A stretch of DNA of 64,000 nt from Rhizobium etli 8C-3 (GTDB taxonomy: Bacteria > Pseudomonadota > Alphaproteobacteria > Rhizobiales > Rhizobiaceae): the NCBI RefSeq assembly GCF_001908375.1, contig NZ_CP017244.1:620001-684000 (forward strand). The letters are read 5' to 3'. The notes beneath the pieces are model-generated. The model saw nothing but the letters and a program-made list of their open reading frames with translations, did no database searches and was not told where the DNA came from. Made by a program: the position numbers and the translations under genes. Shown piece after piece: positions 29,388-38,804 of the stretch (positions within the stretch are counted from its first letter, which is position 1; the number at the start of each line of letters is the position of its first letter).

Positions 29388-29738
29388 TCAAAAGCATCGT
29401 ATGTCCGCTTCGGCCTGTGCTCTTCTCAACTCCGCCGTCGCGGCCTTTGCCGGGGCGCTTTCGCGGAACAACGCGCTGTTTTCACCGGTGAGGAGCCCCA
29501 TCTGTTTGAAGGTTGAGGCCGCCTCGTAGCGTTCATAGGGCAGAATGGATTCGATGACGTCGATCGAACACGAGCAACGGTCAAGGACGGCCCGATTCTC
29601 GCCGTTGGCCTTCATGCAGGCATAGACGTATTCTGCAATGACGTTGGTCGGATAACGTGTTCCCGCGGCCGCCGGAAACGCAAAACCGATTGCTGCAAGT
29701 GCGAAGGTCGCGATCCCGAGGGTCTTAATGGCAATCAT
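29388..29738 (-). CDS. Small secreted four-Cys protein beside xoxF
   Basis: From ATG 29738, with AAAGGA six bases upstream, the frame encodes 116 residues. A typical signal peptide (MIAIKTLGIATFALAAIGFAFPAAAG) is followed by EYVYACMKANG, DRCSCSIDVIESILPYERYEAA and a final DIRCF. That gives four cysteines that could form two disulphides in the periplasm. It is divergent from xoxF with about 420 bases between them. Proteins of this look occur near PQQ alcohol dehydrogenase genes in my memory, but I know no function. Two upstream in-frame ATGs are less likely starts. Confidence 0.75.
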   Translation of the reverse strand: MIAIKTLGIATFALAAIGFAFPAAAGTRYPTNVIAEYVYACMKANGENRAVLDRCSCSIDVIESILPYERYEAASTFKQMGLLTGENSALFRESAPAKAATAELRRAQAEADIRCF

Positions 29739-30158
29739 GGCGATTCCTTTCATGCAGCGCATTTTTCAGCCGTTCGAAGAACATGTATAGTGTTATTGTA
29801 GCATAATTTCAATGATGTCGATGCGTCGTCAGTAGTTTTATAGTAACCTTCCAGCTTTAATATTGCAACGCACAAAAATTGATGCTGCGATGCAGCGTAC
29901 ATTGCTGAACAAACACGCTTGCGGAAAGCAAATCTATCTCTTATGGTCTATTTGTTTCCGGCTTCAAGGACGTTACCGTCAAGGGAGTGGTGACTGTCTT
30001 CGTAGGCCAAGCGGGTGGGCGGTAACGGTGCCCTCCGCGCGCCTGGCTTAGGTCGTGACACGCTGCCGGAAATACTTCCCACACGCTGAACCGATGACGC
30101 GGGTCGCTGAACAGGCGCCGTTTTAACTCGTCATCCTTGCGAACTTAGGGAGGACTAA
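29739..30158. promoter_or_regulatory. xoxF upstream region
   Basis: This 420-base AT-richer gap separates the divergent secreted-protein gene and xoxF. It must hold the xoxF promoter and any lanthanide-responsive control. A short dyad GCTGC-GAT-GCAGC lies at 29884-29896. I cannot identify definite promoter boxes. A GGGAGG site precedes the xoxF ATG. Confidence 0.45.
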
Positions 30159-32060
30159 ATGCGTGTACGTGCAAGCTTCATTAAAACGGCATTGGTGACG
30201 ACTGCGGTATCTATGTCATTGGCGGGAGGAGTTACTGCCAACGACGAGGTCCAAAAATTGATCTCCGATTCCAAAAACTGGGCGATTCCGACGGGTGACT
30301 ATGCCAATACCCGGTTTTCGAAATTGAACCAGATCAACAAGGACAATGTGAAGAACCTCCAGGTCAAATGGACATTCTCGACCGGCGTGCTGCGCGGTCA
30401 TGAAGGTGGACCTCTGGTGATCGGCGACGTGATGTATGTCCATGCGCCGTTCCCAAATACGGTATATGCTCTCGATCTCAACAATGACGGCAAGATCCTC
30501 TGGAAGTATGAGCCCAAGCAGGATCCAAACGTCATCGCGATCATGTGCTGCGACACGGTCAATCGTGGCGTTGCCTATGGCGACGGCAAGATCATCCTCA
30601 ACCAGGCCGACACGACAGTCGTTGCACTCGACGCCAAGACCGGCAAGGTCGTGTGGTCGGTGAAGAACGGCGAGGATACGGCCGGCGGCAAGGGCGAGAG
30701 CGGGACGAGTGCACCCATGGTCTTCAAGGACAAGGTGCTGATCGGCATATCGGGCGGCGAGTACGGTGTGCGTGGCCATGTGACCGCCTATAACCTGAAA
30801 GACGGTACGGTTGCCTGGAAGGCATATTCGACCGGTCCTGACGCGGAAACCCTGATGGATGGTGAAAAGACCACCCAGCTCGGCAAGCCGGTCGGCAAGG
30901 ATTCGGGCGTCACCAGCTGGGAAGGTGAACAGTGGAAGCAGGGTGGCGGAACGACCTGGGGCTGGTATGCCTTCGATCCGAAGCTCAACCTGGTCTACTA
31001 CGGGACTGGCAACCCGTCGACCTGGAACCCGGTTCAGCGACCGGGGGACAATAAATGGTCGATGACGATATTCGCACGTGATGCGGATACAGGCATGGCC
31101 AAATGGGTCTACCAAATGACTCCCCATGACGAATGGGACTTCGATGGCGTCAACGAGATGATCCTCGTGGACGGCATGGACATCAGCGGCCAGAAACGCG
31201 ACGTGCTGGTGCACTTCGATCGCAACGGCTTCGCCTATACGCTGGATCGCGGAAACGGCGAGCTGCTCGTTGCAAAGAAATACGATCCGGCCGTCAACTG
31301 GGCGACGGAAGTCGTCATGGATCCGAAGAGCAAGGAGTATGGCCGCCCGCAGGTGGTTGCAAAGTACTCGACGCAGCAGAATGGCGAGGACACCAATACA
31401 ACGGGGGTCTGCCCGGCCGCACTTGGAACAAAAGACCAGCAGCCGGCCACCTACTCGCCGAAGACCGGGTTGTTCTACGTTCCGACCAACCATGTCTGCA
31501 TGGACTACGAGCCTTATCAGGTCAGCTATACCGCCGGTCAGCCCTATGTGGGGGCAACGGTATCGATGTACCCGGCTCCCAACAGCCATGGCGGAATGGG
31601 CAACTTCATTGCCTGGGATGCCGCCAAGGGTGAGATCGTTTGGTCGAAGCCCGAGCAGTTCTCTGTGTGGTCGGGCGCACTGTCGACCGATGGCGACGTC
31701 ATCTTCTACGGCACGTTGGAAGGCTACATCAAGGCTGTCGATAAGGACGGGAAGGAACTTTACAAGTTCAAGACCCCATCCGGCATTATCGGCAACATCA
31801 ACACCTTCGAGCACAAGGGCAAGCAGTATGTTGCCGTGCTGTCGGGTGTTGGCGGATGGGCCGGCATCGGACTTGCCGGCGGTCTTTTGGGCGCGGAAGG
31901 TGCTGCAGCCTGGCAGCAGGCCGTTGCCGGCCAGAAGGCTCCGACCGAGGAAGAAAAGTCGATCTCAACGGCCGGTCTAGGCGCTGTCGGCGGCTACGCT
32001 GCACTTGCCGACTACACGACGCTGGGCGGTCAGCTCACCGTCTTCGGTCTCCCGGACTGA
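30159..32060 (+). CDS. xoxF: Lanthanide-dependent PQQ methanol dehydrogenase
   Basis: The 633-residue product is a PQQ eight-bladed propeller enzyme with a signal peptide probably cut after residue 27. It has the vicinal disulphide pair Cys130-Cys131 ([10 protein letters not shown]). By alignment with characterised XoxF the metal ligands are Glu201 (SGGEYGVRG), Asn285 (GTGNPSTWN), Asp327 and the extra Asp329 in [11 protein letters not shown]. Calcium-type MxaF has Ala at the place of Asp329, so this is a rare-earth XoxF. It oxidises methanol in the periplasm and passes electrons to XoxG. It opens xoxFGJ, with pqqABCDE just downstream. Confidence 0.97.
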   Translation: MRVRASFIKTALVTTAVSMSLAGGVTANDEVQKLISDSKNWAIPTGDYANTRFSKLNQINKDNVKNLQVKWTFSTGVLRGHEGGPLVIGDVMYVHAPFPNTVYALDLNNDGKILWKYEPKQDPNVIAIMCCDTVNRGVAYGDGKIILNQADTTVVALDAKTGKVVWSVKNGEDTAGGKGESGTSAPMVFKDKVLIGISGGEYGVRGHVTAYNLKDGTVAWKAYSTGPDAETLMDGEKTTQLGKPVGKDSGVTSWEGEQWKQGGGTTWGWYAFDPKLNLVYYGTGNPSTWNPVQRPGDNKWSMTIFARDADTGMAKWVYQMTPHDEWDFDGVNEMILVDGMDISGQKRDVLVHFDRNGFAYTLDRGNGELLVAKKYDPAVNWATEVVMDPKSKEYGRPQVVAKYSTQQNGEDTNTTGVCPAALGTKDQQPATYSPKTGLFYVPTNHVCMDYEPYQVSYTAGQPYVGATVSMYPAPNSHGGMGNFIAWDAAKGEIVWSKPEQFSVWSGALSTDGDVIFYGTLEGYIKAVDKDGKELYKFKTPSGIIGNINTFEHKGKQYVAVLSGVGGWAGIGLAGGLLGAEGAAAWQQAVAGQKAPTEEEKSISTAGLGAVGGYAALADYTTLGGQLTVFGLPD

Positions 32061-32115
32061 TCTGCGGGAACCCATAGCAAGCCGACCTCTTGGTCGAGGC
32101 GGCAAGGCAGAGAAA

Positions 32116-32155
32116 CGAGGGCCTGCAAAACCGGGATTTCCCCGGCAGGCCCTCG
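32116..32155 (+). promoter_or_regulatory. Hairpin between xoxF and xoxG
   Basis: CGAGGGCCTGC (32116-32126) and GCAGGCCCTCG (32145-32155) form a perfect 11-bp stem, and the loop carries a nested CCGGG/CCCGG pair. It sits in the 181-base gap after the xoxF stop and lacks a T-run. It could stabilise the xoxF message or reduce read-through so that xoxF is made in excess over xoxG and xoxJ. Confidence 0.65.
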
Positions 32156-32241
32156 AATTCGCCACGCAAACCACAACTCTCCTGTCAACGCCGCATCGCG
32201 ACAGCACGGCTGTATTGGTGGCGAATGAGAAAGAGGTCCGA

Positions 32242-32760
32242 ATGTCAGTGCGCAAAACGATCTTAGTGCTTGCAATGTCTCTTATTGGTTCCAGCGTCAT
32301 CCTTGCTGCCGATGACAAGCAGAAAGCCGCAGCCGTCAGCGAACAGGATGGCAAATATGTCGATGCGGAAGGCAATCCAACATTCAAGATCCAGGATGAC
32401 GGGACCGTCGACTGGTATACGTTCAGCGGCTACCGGCGCTATCATTCCGACTGTCATGTGTGCCATGGACCCGACGGCGTCGGCTCGAGCTATGCGCCTG
32501 CGCTTGCCAACTCGATGAAAAACATGGACTACGCAACCTTTCTGTCGATCGTTGCCGAGGGCCGCAAGAATGTCGGCGGCGGCAAGGAAAACGTCATGCC
32601 GGCATTCGGCGAAAACAAGAACGTCTACTGCTACCTCGACGACATCTACGTCTATCTGCGCGCCCGGGCCGTCGGCGACGCGCCGCGCGGTCGTCCGCCC
32701 AAGAAGGCTGACAAGCCGCAAGCGGCGAAAGACCACGAAAAATCCTGTATGGGGAGCTGA
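32242..32760 (+). CDS. xoxG: Cytochrome c electron acceptor of XoxF
   Basis: The 172-residue product has a signal peptide (cut near residue 22-23, ILAADD) and one haem site CHVCH (Cys71, Cys74, His75). A likely Met ligand lies in ENVMPAFGENKNVYCYLDDIYVYLRAR. This layout fits the cytochrome c-L type partners of methanol dehydrogenase. It accepts electrons from XoxF in the periplasm. ATG 32242 follows AAAGAGG. The in-frame sequence upstream lies in the hairpin region and is not coding. The C-terminal tail is Lys/Pro rich and carries one extra Cys. Confidence 0.92.
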   Translation: MSVRKTILVLAMSLIGSSVILAADDKQKAAAVSEQDGKYVDAEGNPTFKIQDDGTVDWYTFSGYRRYHSDCHVCHGPDGVGSSYAPALANSMKNMDYATFLSIVAEGRKNVGGGKENVMPAFGENKNVYCYLDDIYVYLRARAVGDAPRGRPPKKADKPQAAKDHEKSCMGS

Positions 32761-32764
32761 ACCA

Positions 32765-33622
32765 ATGTCGCCGAACAAATCGTGCGCTCGCCGTATTCTG
32801 TTTATGATCGCGGTGGTTGCCGCAACCCCCACAGGGGTATTTGCGCAAGGTGCCGGGATCGGCGCGGCGGGCGAACTGGTCGATCCGGACGTGCTGCGCG
32901 TTTGCGCCGATCCCTCGAACATGCCATTTACGGATCAAAGCGGCGAAGGCTTCGAAAACAAGCTGGCTGAACTGGTGGCTGCCAAAACGCAACGCAAATC
33001 GGTCTCCTATACATGGTATCCGATGGCCACCGGCTTTGTCCGCAATACGCTGAGAGCCAATCGGTGCGATGTCATCATGGGTTATGCCCAAGGCGACGAA
33101 CTGGTGCAGAACACCAACGCCTATTACCGATCCACCTACGTGATGATCTTCAAGAAGGGCAGCGGTCTGGACGGCTTGGAAAGCCTCGAGGATCCGAAAC
33201 TGGCCGACAAGCGGATCGGGATCGTCGCGAGAACTCCGCCGAGCGCCAACCTGGCGAGGGCCAAGCTGATGCGCAACGCGAAGACCTATCCGTTGATGGT
33301 TGATACCCGCTCGACGCCGTCCATGGCCGAAGTCATGCTGAAGGACCTCGAAAAGGACATCATCGACGTCGCTGTCCTCTGGGGACCGATGGCCGGCTAT
33401 TACGTCAAGGAGATCAATCCGGACCTTGTCATGGTGCCACTTCTCAAGGAAAAGACCGGCCGTATGTCCTATCGCATCACCATGGGCGTGCGTCCGTCCG
33501 ATCAGGAGTGGAAACGGACGCTGAACAAGGTGATTCGGGAAAACCAATCGGAAATTAACCAGATTCTGATGCAATACCAGGTCCCGCTCATCGACGAAGC
33601 CGGTAACCAGATCAAGGGATAG
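32765..33622 (+). CDS. xoxJ: Periplasmic solute-binding-fold protein XoxJ
   Basis: The 285-residue product has a signal peptide ending TGVFAQ and a periplasmic-binding-protein fold: LRVCADPSNMPFTDQSGEGFENKLAELVA, then MGYAQGDELVQNT and DVAVLWGPMAGYYVKE. This is the MxaJ/XoxJ family. XoxJ is thought to help activate XoxF or aid cofactor loading rather than bind a transported solute. It starts four bases after xoxG with GGGGAG upstream, so both are expressed together. Confidence 0.92.
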   Translation: MSPNKSCARRILFMIAVVAATPTGVFAQGAGIGAAGELVDPDVLRVCADPSNMPFTDQSGEGFENKLAELVAAKTQRKSVSYTWYPMATGFVRNTLRANRCDVIMGYAQGDELVQNTNAYYRSTYVMIFKKGSGLDGLESLEDPKLADKRIGIVARTPPSANLARAKLMRNAKTYPLMVDTRSTPSMAEVMLKDLEKDIIDVAVLWGPMAGYYVKEINPDLVMVPLLKEKTGRMSYRITMGVRPSDQEWKRTLNKVIRENQSEINQILMQYQVPLIDEAGNQIKG

Positions 33623-33757
33623 CAGTAACGGCGTTCGGATTTTCTCCACAATGGCAGAATGCGAATGTTGTTGAGATTTCAGAGCTTGCGCCGAAAGGCG
33701 CACGATGCCGGGAGGAGATCAGTGGTTGATCTCGGGCAGAGCAAAGAGGAGAAACTT

Positions 33758-33853
33758 ATGAAGAAAAGCTGGAAGAAGCCGACGACATGCGTCGTTTGCG
33801 TCGGAATGGAAATGTCACGTTACCGTTCCGCTGAACTTAAGGCTAAGAAATAA
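33758..33853 (+). CDS. pqqA: PQQ precursor peptide
   Basis: The 31-residue peptide contains WKKPTTCVVCVGMEMSRYRSAEL. The conserved Glu16 and Tyr20 (E-x3-Y) supply the backbone of PQQ after cross-linking by PqqE with PqqD as chaperone. ATG 33758 follows AAAGAGGAG. The peptide is unusual in having two Cys close to the cross-link site and a Lys-rich tail. The frame extends upstream to 33659, but only the short form looks like PqqA. Confidence 0.92.
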   Translation: MKKSWKKPTTCVVCVGMEMSRYRSAELKAKK

Positions 33854-33862
33854 GCGCATCTC

Positions 33863-33893
33863 CCGCTCCATGCGGCTTGTCCGCGTGGAGCGG
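33863..33893 (+). promoter_or_regulatory. Hairpin between pqqA and pqqB
   Basis: CCGCTCCATGCGG (33863-33875) pairs with CCGCGTGGAGCGG (33881-33893) across a five-base loop, with a single G-T pair in the 13-bp stem. It lies ten bases after the pqqA stop and has no T-run. An intercistronic hairpin here would let the pqqA peptide message be more abundant than pqqBCDE, as reported for pqqA in other bacteria. Confidence 0.75.
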
Positions 33894-33919
33894 CTGCCGC
33901 CGGAAGGAAGCACCATCAC

Positions 33920-34858
33920 ATGCGGCTGAAGATCCTCGGCTCCGCGGCAGGGGGCGGATTCCCCCAGTGGAACTGCAACTATCGGCTGAGCCGCGCCGTC
34001 CGCAATGGTGAAGGCGGCTTTCGGCGTCGGACCCAATCGAGTCTTGGCGTATCCGCCGACGGCGAGAACTGGATTGTCTTCAACGCATCTCCGGATATTG
34101 GGGAACAGATTGCCGCCGCTCCGGAGCTGCAGCCGATGGAGGAGGGCCCGTTGCGGGCTTCGCCCATCCAGGCTGTCGTCCTGACCAATGCAGATGTCGA
34201 CCATATAGCCGGACTATTGAGCCTGCGCGAGCGGCATCGCTTTGTCATTTATGCAACCGCCCGGGTGCTTCGGGTAATCGAGGAGAACAGCATCTTCAAT
34301 GTCCTTGACAGGCAATTGGTGGAGCGCCGGGAACTTTTGCTCGACGTGCCGACCCCCGTTGCGGACTGGCAGGGCAAGCCGACATCCGTAGTGATCGAAG
34401 CCTTTTCAGTTCCGGGCAAGATTGCGCTGTTTCTTGAAGATGCGGGCAGGGCGCAGGAAGGGTTCGGCACCCAAGAAGGCGATACTGTGGGGGTGCGTAT
34501 TGTCCAGGAGGGCGGTCACTCCTCCGCATTGTATATTCCTGGTTGTGCGGCCATCGACGCTGACCTGAGAAGGAGGGTTGCTGCGTCATCGTGTCTGCTC
34601 TTCGACGGTACAGTCTACACCGATGATGAGATGTTGAGCGCCGGCGTCGGGGCGAAGACCGGCCGGCGTATGGGACACTTGCACATCGCCGGCTCCGACG
34701 GCTCCATGGCCATGCTTGCCGCTGTCGCGCCCACGCGCCGCATCTATGTTCATATCAATAACACCAATCCGATCCTTGATGAGAGCTCTCCCGAAGCGGC
34801 AGCTGTGAGGGCAGCGGGATGGGAGATCGGCTACGACGGGATGGAGATCGGCATATGA
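33920..34858 (+). CDS. pqqB: PQQ synthesis protein B, metallo-beta-lactamase fold
   Basis: The 312-residue product starts KILGSAAGGGFPQWNCNYRLS and carries the metal-binding pattern NADVDHIAGLLSLRE. Both are typical of PqqB. The family belongs to the metallo-beta-lactamase fold and hydroxylates the cross-linked Glu-Tyr intermediate. It has the expected length. The stop overlaps pqqC by four bases. Confidence 0.96.
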   Translation: MRLKILGSAAGGGFPQWNCNYRLSRAVRNGEGGFRRRTQSSLGVSADGENWIVFNASPDIGEQIAAAPELQPMEEGPLRASPIQAVVLTNADVDHIAGLLSLRERHRFVIYATARVLRVIEENSIFNVLDRQLVERRELLLDVPTPVADWQGKPTSVVIEAFSVPGKIALFLEDAGRAQEGFGTQEGDTVGVRIVQEGGHSSALYIPGCAAIDADLRRRVAASSCLLFDGTVYTDDEMLSAGVGAKTGRRMGHLHIAGSDGSMAMLAAVAPTRRIYVHINNTNPILDESSPEAAAVRAAGWEIGYDGMEIGI

Positions 34859-35610
34859 GCGAGTTTGCAGACGCGGCGCGAAATGGACTGACGCCCGCCG
34901 CACTGGAAGCAACGCTGCGTCGGGTGGGGGAGGAGCGATACCACAACAAGCACCCCTTCCATCACAGAATGATGGCAGGCGCGTTGACCAGGACGGAGCT
35001 TCAGGCATGGGCGCTCAACCGGTACTGTTACCAGGCCATGATCCCGCGCAAGGATGCGATGATTGTCAGTCGGACGGAGGACCCGGAATTGCGCGCGGAA
35101 TGGCGCCGAAGGATCGAGGATCATGATGGGGCAACCGGTTGGGATGGCGGCATCGCCCGCTGGCTCAAGCTGGCAAGTGGGCTGGGGCTTAACGAGGAAC
35201 TGGTAAGGAGCGAGAGCCGTGCTCTGCCTGCGACCCGCTTTGCCGTGGGAGCTTATCTGTCTTTCTGCACCAATCGCAGCCTTTTGGAAGCCATCGCCTC
35301 CTCACTGACGGAGTTGTTCGCCCCTGTGATCATCGGCGAGCGGGTTCCTGCCATGCTGGCAAAATACAGCTATGTGACTGAAGATACCCTGGCCTACTTT
35401 ACGCCGAGGCTGAAGCAGGCGCCGCGCGATTCTGATTTTGCGCTTGCCTATGTCCTTTCGCATGCGACGGAGCCGGAAAAGCAGCAGGCCGTCATAAATG
35501 CGCTCGTTTTCAAATGCGATGTCTTGTGGGCGATGCTGGATGCACTCGACTATGCCTATAGAGACGGCGGCAACATACCGCCGGGCGCTTTCGTGCCGGA
35601 GGTAAGATGA
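34855..35610 (+). CDS. pqqC: Pyrroloquinoline-quinone synthase
   Basis: The 251-residue all-helical oxidase matches PqqC, which performs ring closure and the final eight-electron oxidation to PQQ. Conserved stretches are YHNKHPFHHRMMAGALT, WALNRYCYQAMIPRKDA, and YVLSHATEPEKQQAVINAL with its Tyr and His residues. The ATG overlaps the pqqB stop and the end overlaps pqqD by four bases, so the operon is tightly coupled. Confidence 0.96.
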   Translation: MSEFADAARNGLTPAALEATLRRVGEERYHNKHPFHHRMMAGALTRTELQAWALNRYCYQAMIPRKDAMIVSRTEDPELRAEWRRRIEDHDGATGWDGGIARWLKLASGLGLNEELVRSESRALPATRFAVGAYLSFCTNRSLLEAIASSLTELFAPVIIGERVPAMLAKYSYVTEDTLAYFTPRLKQAPRDSDFALAYVLSHATEPEKQQAVINALVFKCDVLWAMLDALDYAYRDGGNIPPGAFVPEVR

Positions 35611-35906
35611 TGCAGAGCCGCCGCCAGCGTGCCGTCTTGTCCGCGCAGTCGAGGCCGCAACTGAAGCGTCACGTCCGACTGCAGTTTGATCCGGTGCGCA
35701 ACGCCTGGGCGGTCTTGTCGCCGGAAAAGGTGTTCTGGCCGGATGAGGTCAGTCTAGATATCCTGAGACTGTGCGATGGCCAGCACACGGTGCCGCAAAT
35801 GGTCGACGAACTTGCCGGCCAATATGATGCGCCTCGCCAGGACATTGCGCCCGATGTCGAAGAATTCCTCCAGGACTGGTCCGACAGATTTCTGGTGACG
35901 CTATGA
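35607..35906 (+). CDS. pqqD: PqqA-binding chaperone
   Basis: The 99-residue product contains RHVRLQFDPVRNAWAVLSPEKVFWPDEVSLDILRLCDG, the PqqD core that forms the RRE-type peptide-binding site, then helices ending VEEFLQDWSDRFLV. PqqD binds PqqA and presents it to the radical SAM enzyme PqqE. Overlaps of four bases join it to both pqqC and pqqE. Confidence 0.95.
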   Translation: MMQSRRQRAVLSAQSRPQLKRHVRLQFDPVRNAWAVLSPEKVFWPDEVSLDILRLCDGQHTVPQMVDELAGQYDAPRQDIAPDVEEFLQDWSDRFLVTL

Positions 35907-37009
35907 ATGAACGAATTCTGCCGCCAATCAGCATGCTGGCCGAGCTTACGCATCGCTGTCCCCTGCAATGCGTCTACTGCTCCAACCCGCTCGAATTGTT
36001 GAAGGCGGACAGGGAGCTTTCGACAGACGCATGGCGGGCTCTCTTCGAAGAGGCAGCCGATCTTGGGGTCCTACAGGTTCATCTGTCCGGTGGAGAGCCG
36101 ACCGTTAGGCCCGATCTTGAAAAGCTTGTAGGCTGTCTGACAAGACGTGGCGTCTACACTAATCTCATTACGGCAGGGATCGGGATACCGGAAGGGCGGC
36201 TCGAGGCGCTGCAGGACGTGGGTCTCGATCATGTCCAGTTAAGCATTCAGGGTGCGAACGCGCCGACGACCGAGAAAATCGGCAATCACCGTGGCGCGCA
36301 CGAAAAGAAGCTTCAGACTGCGAGGCGGGTCGTGGAGATCGGCCTGCCGCTGACGATCAATGCTCCGATCCATCGCCACAACATAGAGGAAGTGCCGGCT
36401 TTCATCGATCTTGCGCTTTCGCTTGGGGCAGAAAGATTGGAGATCGCCAATGTTCAGTATGGAGGCTGGGCTCTTCTTAACCGCAATGCCCTCATGCCCG
36501 ATCGAGCGTCGGTGGAGCGCCAAGTGGAGATTGTCGAAGAAGCCCAGTCACGGTTGCAGGGAGTTCTTGCGATCGACTTTGTCGCTCCCGATTATTTCGC
36601 AGTCTATCCGAAACCCTGCATGGGTGGCTGGGCGCGTGATGCGTTCATGGTAGCCCCGGATGGCACGGCACTTCCATGCCACGCCGCTGCCACCATCCCG
36701 TCCTTGCATTTCGAACGGTTCGGCGAATGGAGTCTGACGGATATCTGGCTTAATTCTCCGGCATTCAATGCATTCCGCGGCGACGACTGGATGCTGGAAC
36801 CTTGCAGAAGCTGCGAGCGGCGTGACATCGATTGGGGCGGCTGCAGATGCCAGGCAATGGCAATAGCCGGTGATGCTGCAGCCACCGATCCCGCTTGTGT
36901 CAAATCACCCCTTCATAGCCGTATGGCAACGCTCATCAGCCAAGCCAATTCCGCTCCTTCGACCAGCTCCGACAATTTCCGTTATCGCCGCATCGGACGG
37001 ACCCTGTAG
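35903..37009 (+). CDS. pqqE: Radical SAM PqqA Glu-Tyr cross-linking enzyme
   Basis: The 368-residue product has the radical SAM CxxxCxxC motif (Cys19, Cys23, Cys26) in THRCPLQCVYCSNP and an SPASM-type C-terminal domain with Cys-rich segments (YPKPCMGGWARDAF, ALPCHAAATIP, EPCRSCERRDIDWGGCRCQ). It joins the Glu and Tyr side chains of PqqA. It is the last gene of pqqABCDE. No pqqF or pqqG peptidase gene lies in the window, so a host protease must trim PqqA. Confidence 0.96.
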   Translation: MNERILPPISMLAELTHRCPLQCVYCSNPLELLKADRELSTDAWRALFEEAADLGVLQVHLSGGEPTVRPDLEKLVGCLTRRGVYTNLITAGIGIPEGRLEALQDVGLDHVQLSIQGANAPTTEKIGNHRGAHEKKLQTARRVVEIGLPLTINAPIHRHNIEEVPAFIDLALSLGAERLEIANVQYGGWALLNRNALMPDRASVERQVEIVEEAQSRLQGVLAIDFVAPDYFAVYPKPCMGGWARDAFMVAPDGTALPCHAAATIPSLHFERFGEWSLTDIWLNSPAFNAFRGDDWMLEPCRSCERRDIDWGGCRCQAMAIAGDAAATDPACVKSPLHSRMATLISQANSAPSTSSDNFRYRRIGRTL

Positions 37010-37143
37010 CCGGGCCGGACTATCATCATCGCAGATCGGCTGACAGTCGCCACGCCGATCGTTTCATCCGGTCCTAAGATCAGGCTTGCGCTGCCGCGCC
37101 GGTCACACCAGTCCTTGAGGGTTGGCTTCTGGTCGTCCCGGAG

Positions 37144-38208
37144 CTAGCCCATGGCATGGCGAATGGTTTTCGACAGGCGCAGCAGGAAGGCAGGTCTCGA
37201 AGAGGCGACAAGCTTCCACGACAAGAGAGCCTTTGCCATGCGCCGGGGAAGTAGGCCGACGGAGAGAAACCAGGCCGCGAGGACGGCACGCCGTCTGAGC
37301 GAAGCATTCATTTCCAGGCTCGCCACGGCACCTGCAGCGCCCAGAGTGAACCTGGAATCGTCGGGAACGGGATGCAGTTGGCGGTCTATGCAAAGCGATG
37401 CCAAGCGCTCTTCGAGGTGCACCGTATCATGAAGAGCGACGTCCGGCGACACCGTCAAGCCGACATCGGCGGCCTGATCTGACAAGGCTTCCATCCGGCG
37501 GAAGTCATGCTCCACTCGCCAGCGTGCCCGCTGGCCAAGTTTTTCTGCAAAGACGGAATGATTGGCGCCATGCATGCGGTAGGCGCCAAGGCAGGAATCG
37601 ATCGACGTCACCTCTCCATGGAGAGGCGCGACAGTAACCAGATATCCGTCCGCCCCCTGGCGAAACTCCATCTCGGGGATAGGCATGATCGCCTCCAGAA
37701 CCGAACGCCTGAAGGCAAGCCCGCTTGTGACGGTCGTTTGATAGCGTCCCTTCTGCAGCAGCTGCGGAGTGACGTCACCTGAATCGAAGGGGAGCTCGTG
37801 AGGCGGAAACACATCCTTGATGCGTTGGCGCTCGTCGACGATGTGCAATCTGAATTGCACCTGGGCGGTATTGCCGTCGCATGACTCGATTATCTGCGAT
37901 ACGGCGTTCGGATAGAGATAGTCGTCGGCGTCGAGAAACAGAACGATCTCGCCTCGGCTGACCGCAAATCCCGTGTTGAAGGCAGCCGCGTGGCCGCCAT
38001 TGCGCTCTCGTGGGACAGCTGTGATCCTGGACCCATATGCCGCAATCACACAAGCGCTGTCGTCAGCCGATGCGTCGTCGACAACGATGACCTCTACGTT
38101 GTCATGATCTTGCGCCAGCGCGCTGTCGATGCAGCGCTTTAAGAAGCGCGCATAGTTGTAATTCGCAATGATGATCGAAACTGGAACGTCATCTTGGATG
38201 GAATGCAT
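37144..38208 (-). CDS. Family 2 glycosyltransferase
   Basis: The 354-residue product is a GT-A glycosyltransferase. VSIIIANYNYARFLKRC near the N terminus, VIVVDDASADDS, and the DxD-type metal site VLFLDADD support it. The C-terminal 130 residues are helical and basic. Its sugar donor and acceptor cannot be told. I chose ATG 38208 (MHSIQDDVPVSI), since the 43 codons before it are not protein-like. It is alone, convergent with pqqE and divergent from the kinase, and appears unrelated to the C1 genes. Confidence 0.85.
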   Translation of the reverse strand: MHSIQDDVPVSIIIANYNYARFLKRCIDSALAQDHDNVEVIVVDDASADDSACVIAAYGSRITAVPRERNGGHAAAFNTGFAVSRGEIVLFLDADDYLYPNAVSQIIESCDGNTAQVQFRLHIVDERQRIKDVFPPHELPFDSGDVTPQLLQKGRYQTTVTSGLAFRRSVLEAIMPIPEMEFRQGADGYLVTVAPLHGEVTSIDSCLGAYRMHGANHSVFAEKLGQRARWRVEHDFRRMEALSDQAADVGLTVSPDVALHDTVHLEERLASLCIDRQLHPVPDDSRFTLGAAGAVASLEMNASLRRRAVLAAWFLSVGLLPRRMAKALLSWKLVASSRPAFLLRLSKTIRHAMG

Positions 38209-38804
38209 CGCATAGAACCTCGCACTTCTGCTTTGGTCACGGCGAACCTTCTCATTCAGGTCCTGTTTGTAATGTCCGTCTGGGCAAGAACGGCGCTTCA
38301 ACGCTGAAGAAAGCCGCTGCACCGACACGCCGGCCACGTACCCAGCAAAGATCGTGCTTTGATCAAATCGGTGCGCTCATCAGCCTGCGCAGCTTTATGG
38401 CTTTTGAAAGACACGTTGCTGTAACATTGGCCAGCAGCGGTTGAAAGCGATGGGTTTGTGCGGATCGTCCGCCGCGCCTGACCGAAGACCGCTCCAACAT
38501 GTTTTACCGATTCGCGAGTGAACACCTTTTCGTTCGCCGCGAAGGCGTTCATGGTCGCGGCCACTCGGGCAAGGTCCATGTGGACCCCATGTTGTTTGCT
38601 GAATTCCTTCTGCCTTTCACTGCCTGAAGCACACCTCAGGTTGGCGGCAATAACGCCCAGCATCCTAGCCAAACAGCCCCAACAGCGCCCGGTATTGATA
38701 TGGTCGCTCCGACTCCTGAATGAGGCGGGCAAGCTTGAGCTATCCGTCGATGTCGTTTCATATATAAGCATGCCCAGGTGAGAAGGTGGCAGGGAGGCAG
38801 GCTT
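38209..38804. other. Intergenic between glycosyltransferase and kinase, no supported gene
   Basis: This gap of 596 bases has no open frame with convincing composition. It probably contains the two divergent promoters. A T/A-richer patch (ATATAAGCATGCCC) lies about 45 bases before the kinase start, but I cannot define a promoter. Confidence 0.4.

Noticed and set aside
30216..31814. 532-codon open frame antisense to xoxF
   Set aside because: It is a mirror of the high-GC xoxF codons. The product has no recognisable domain, and xoxF itself is unmistakable.
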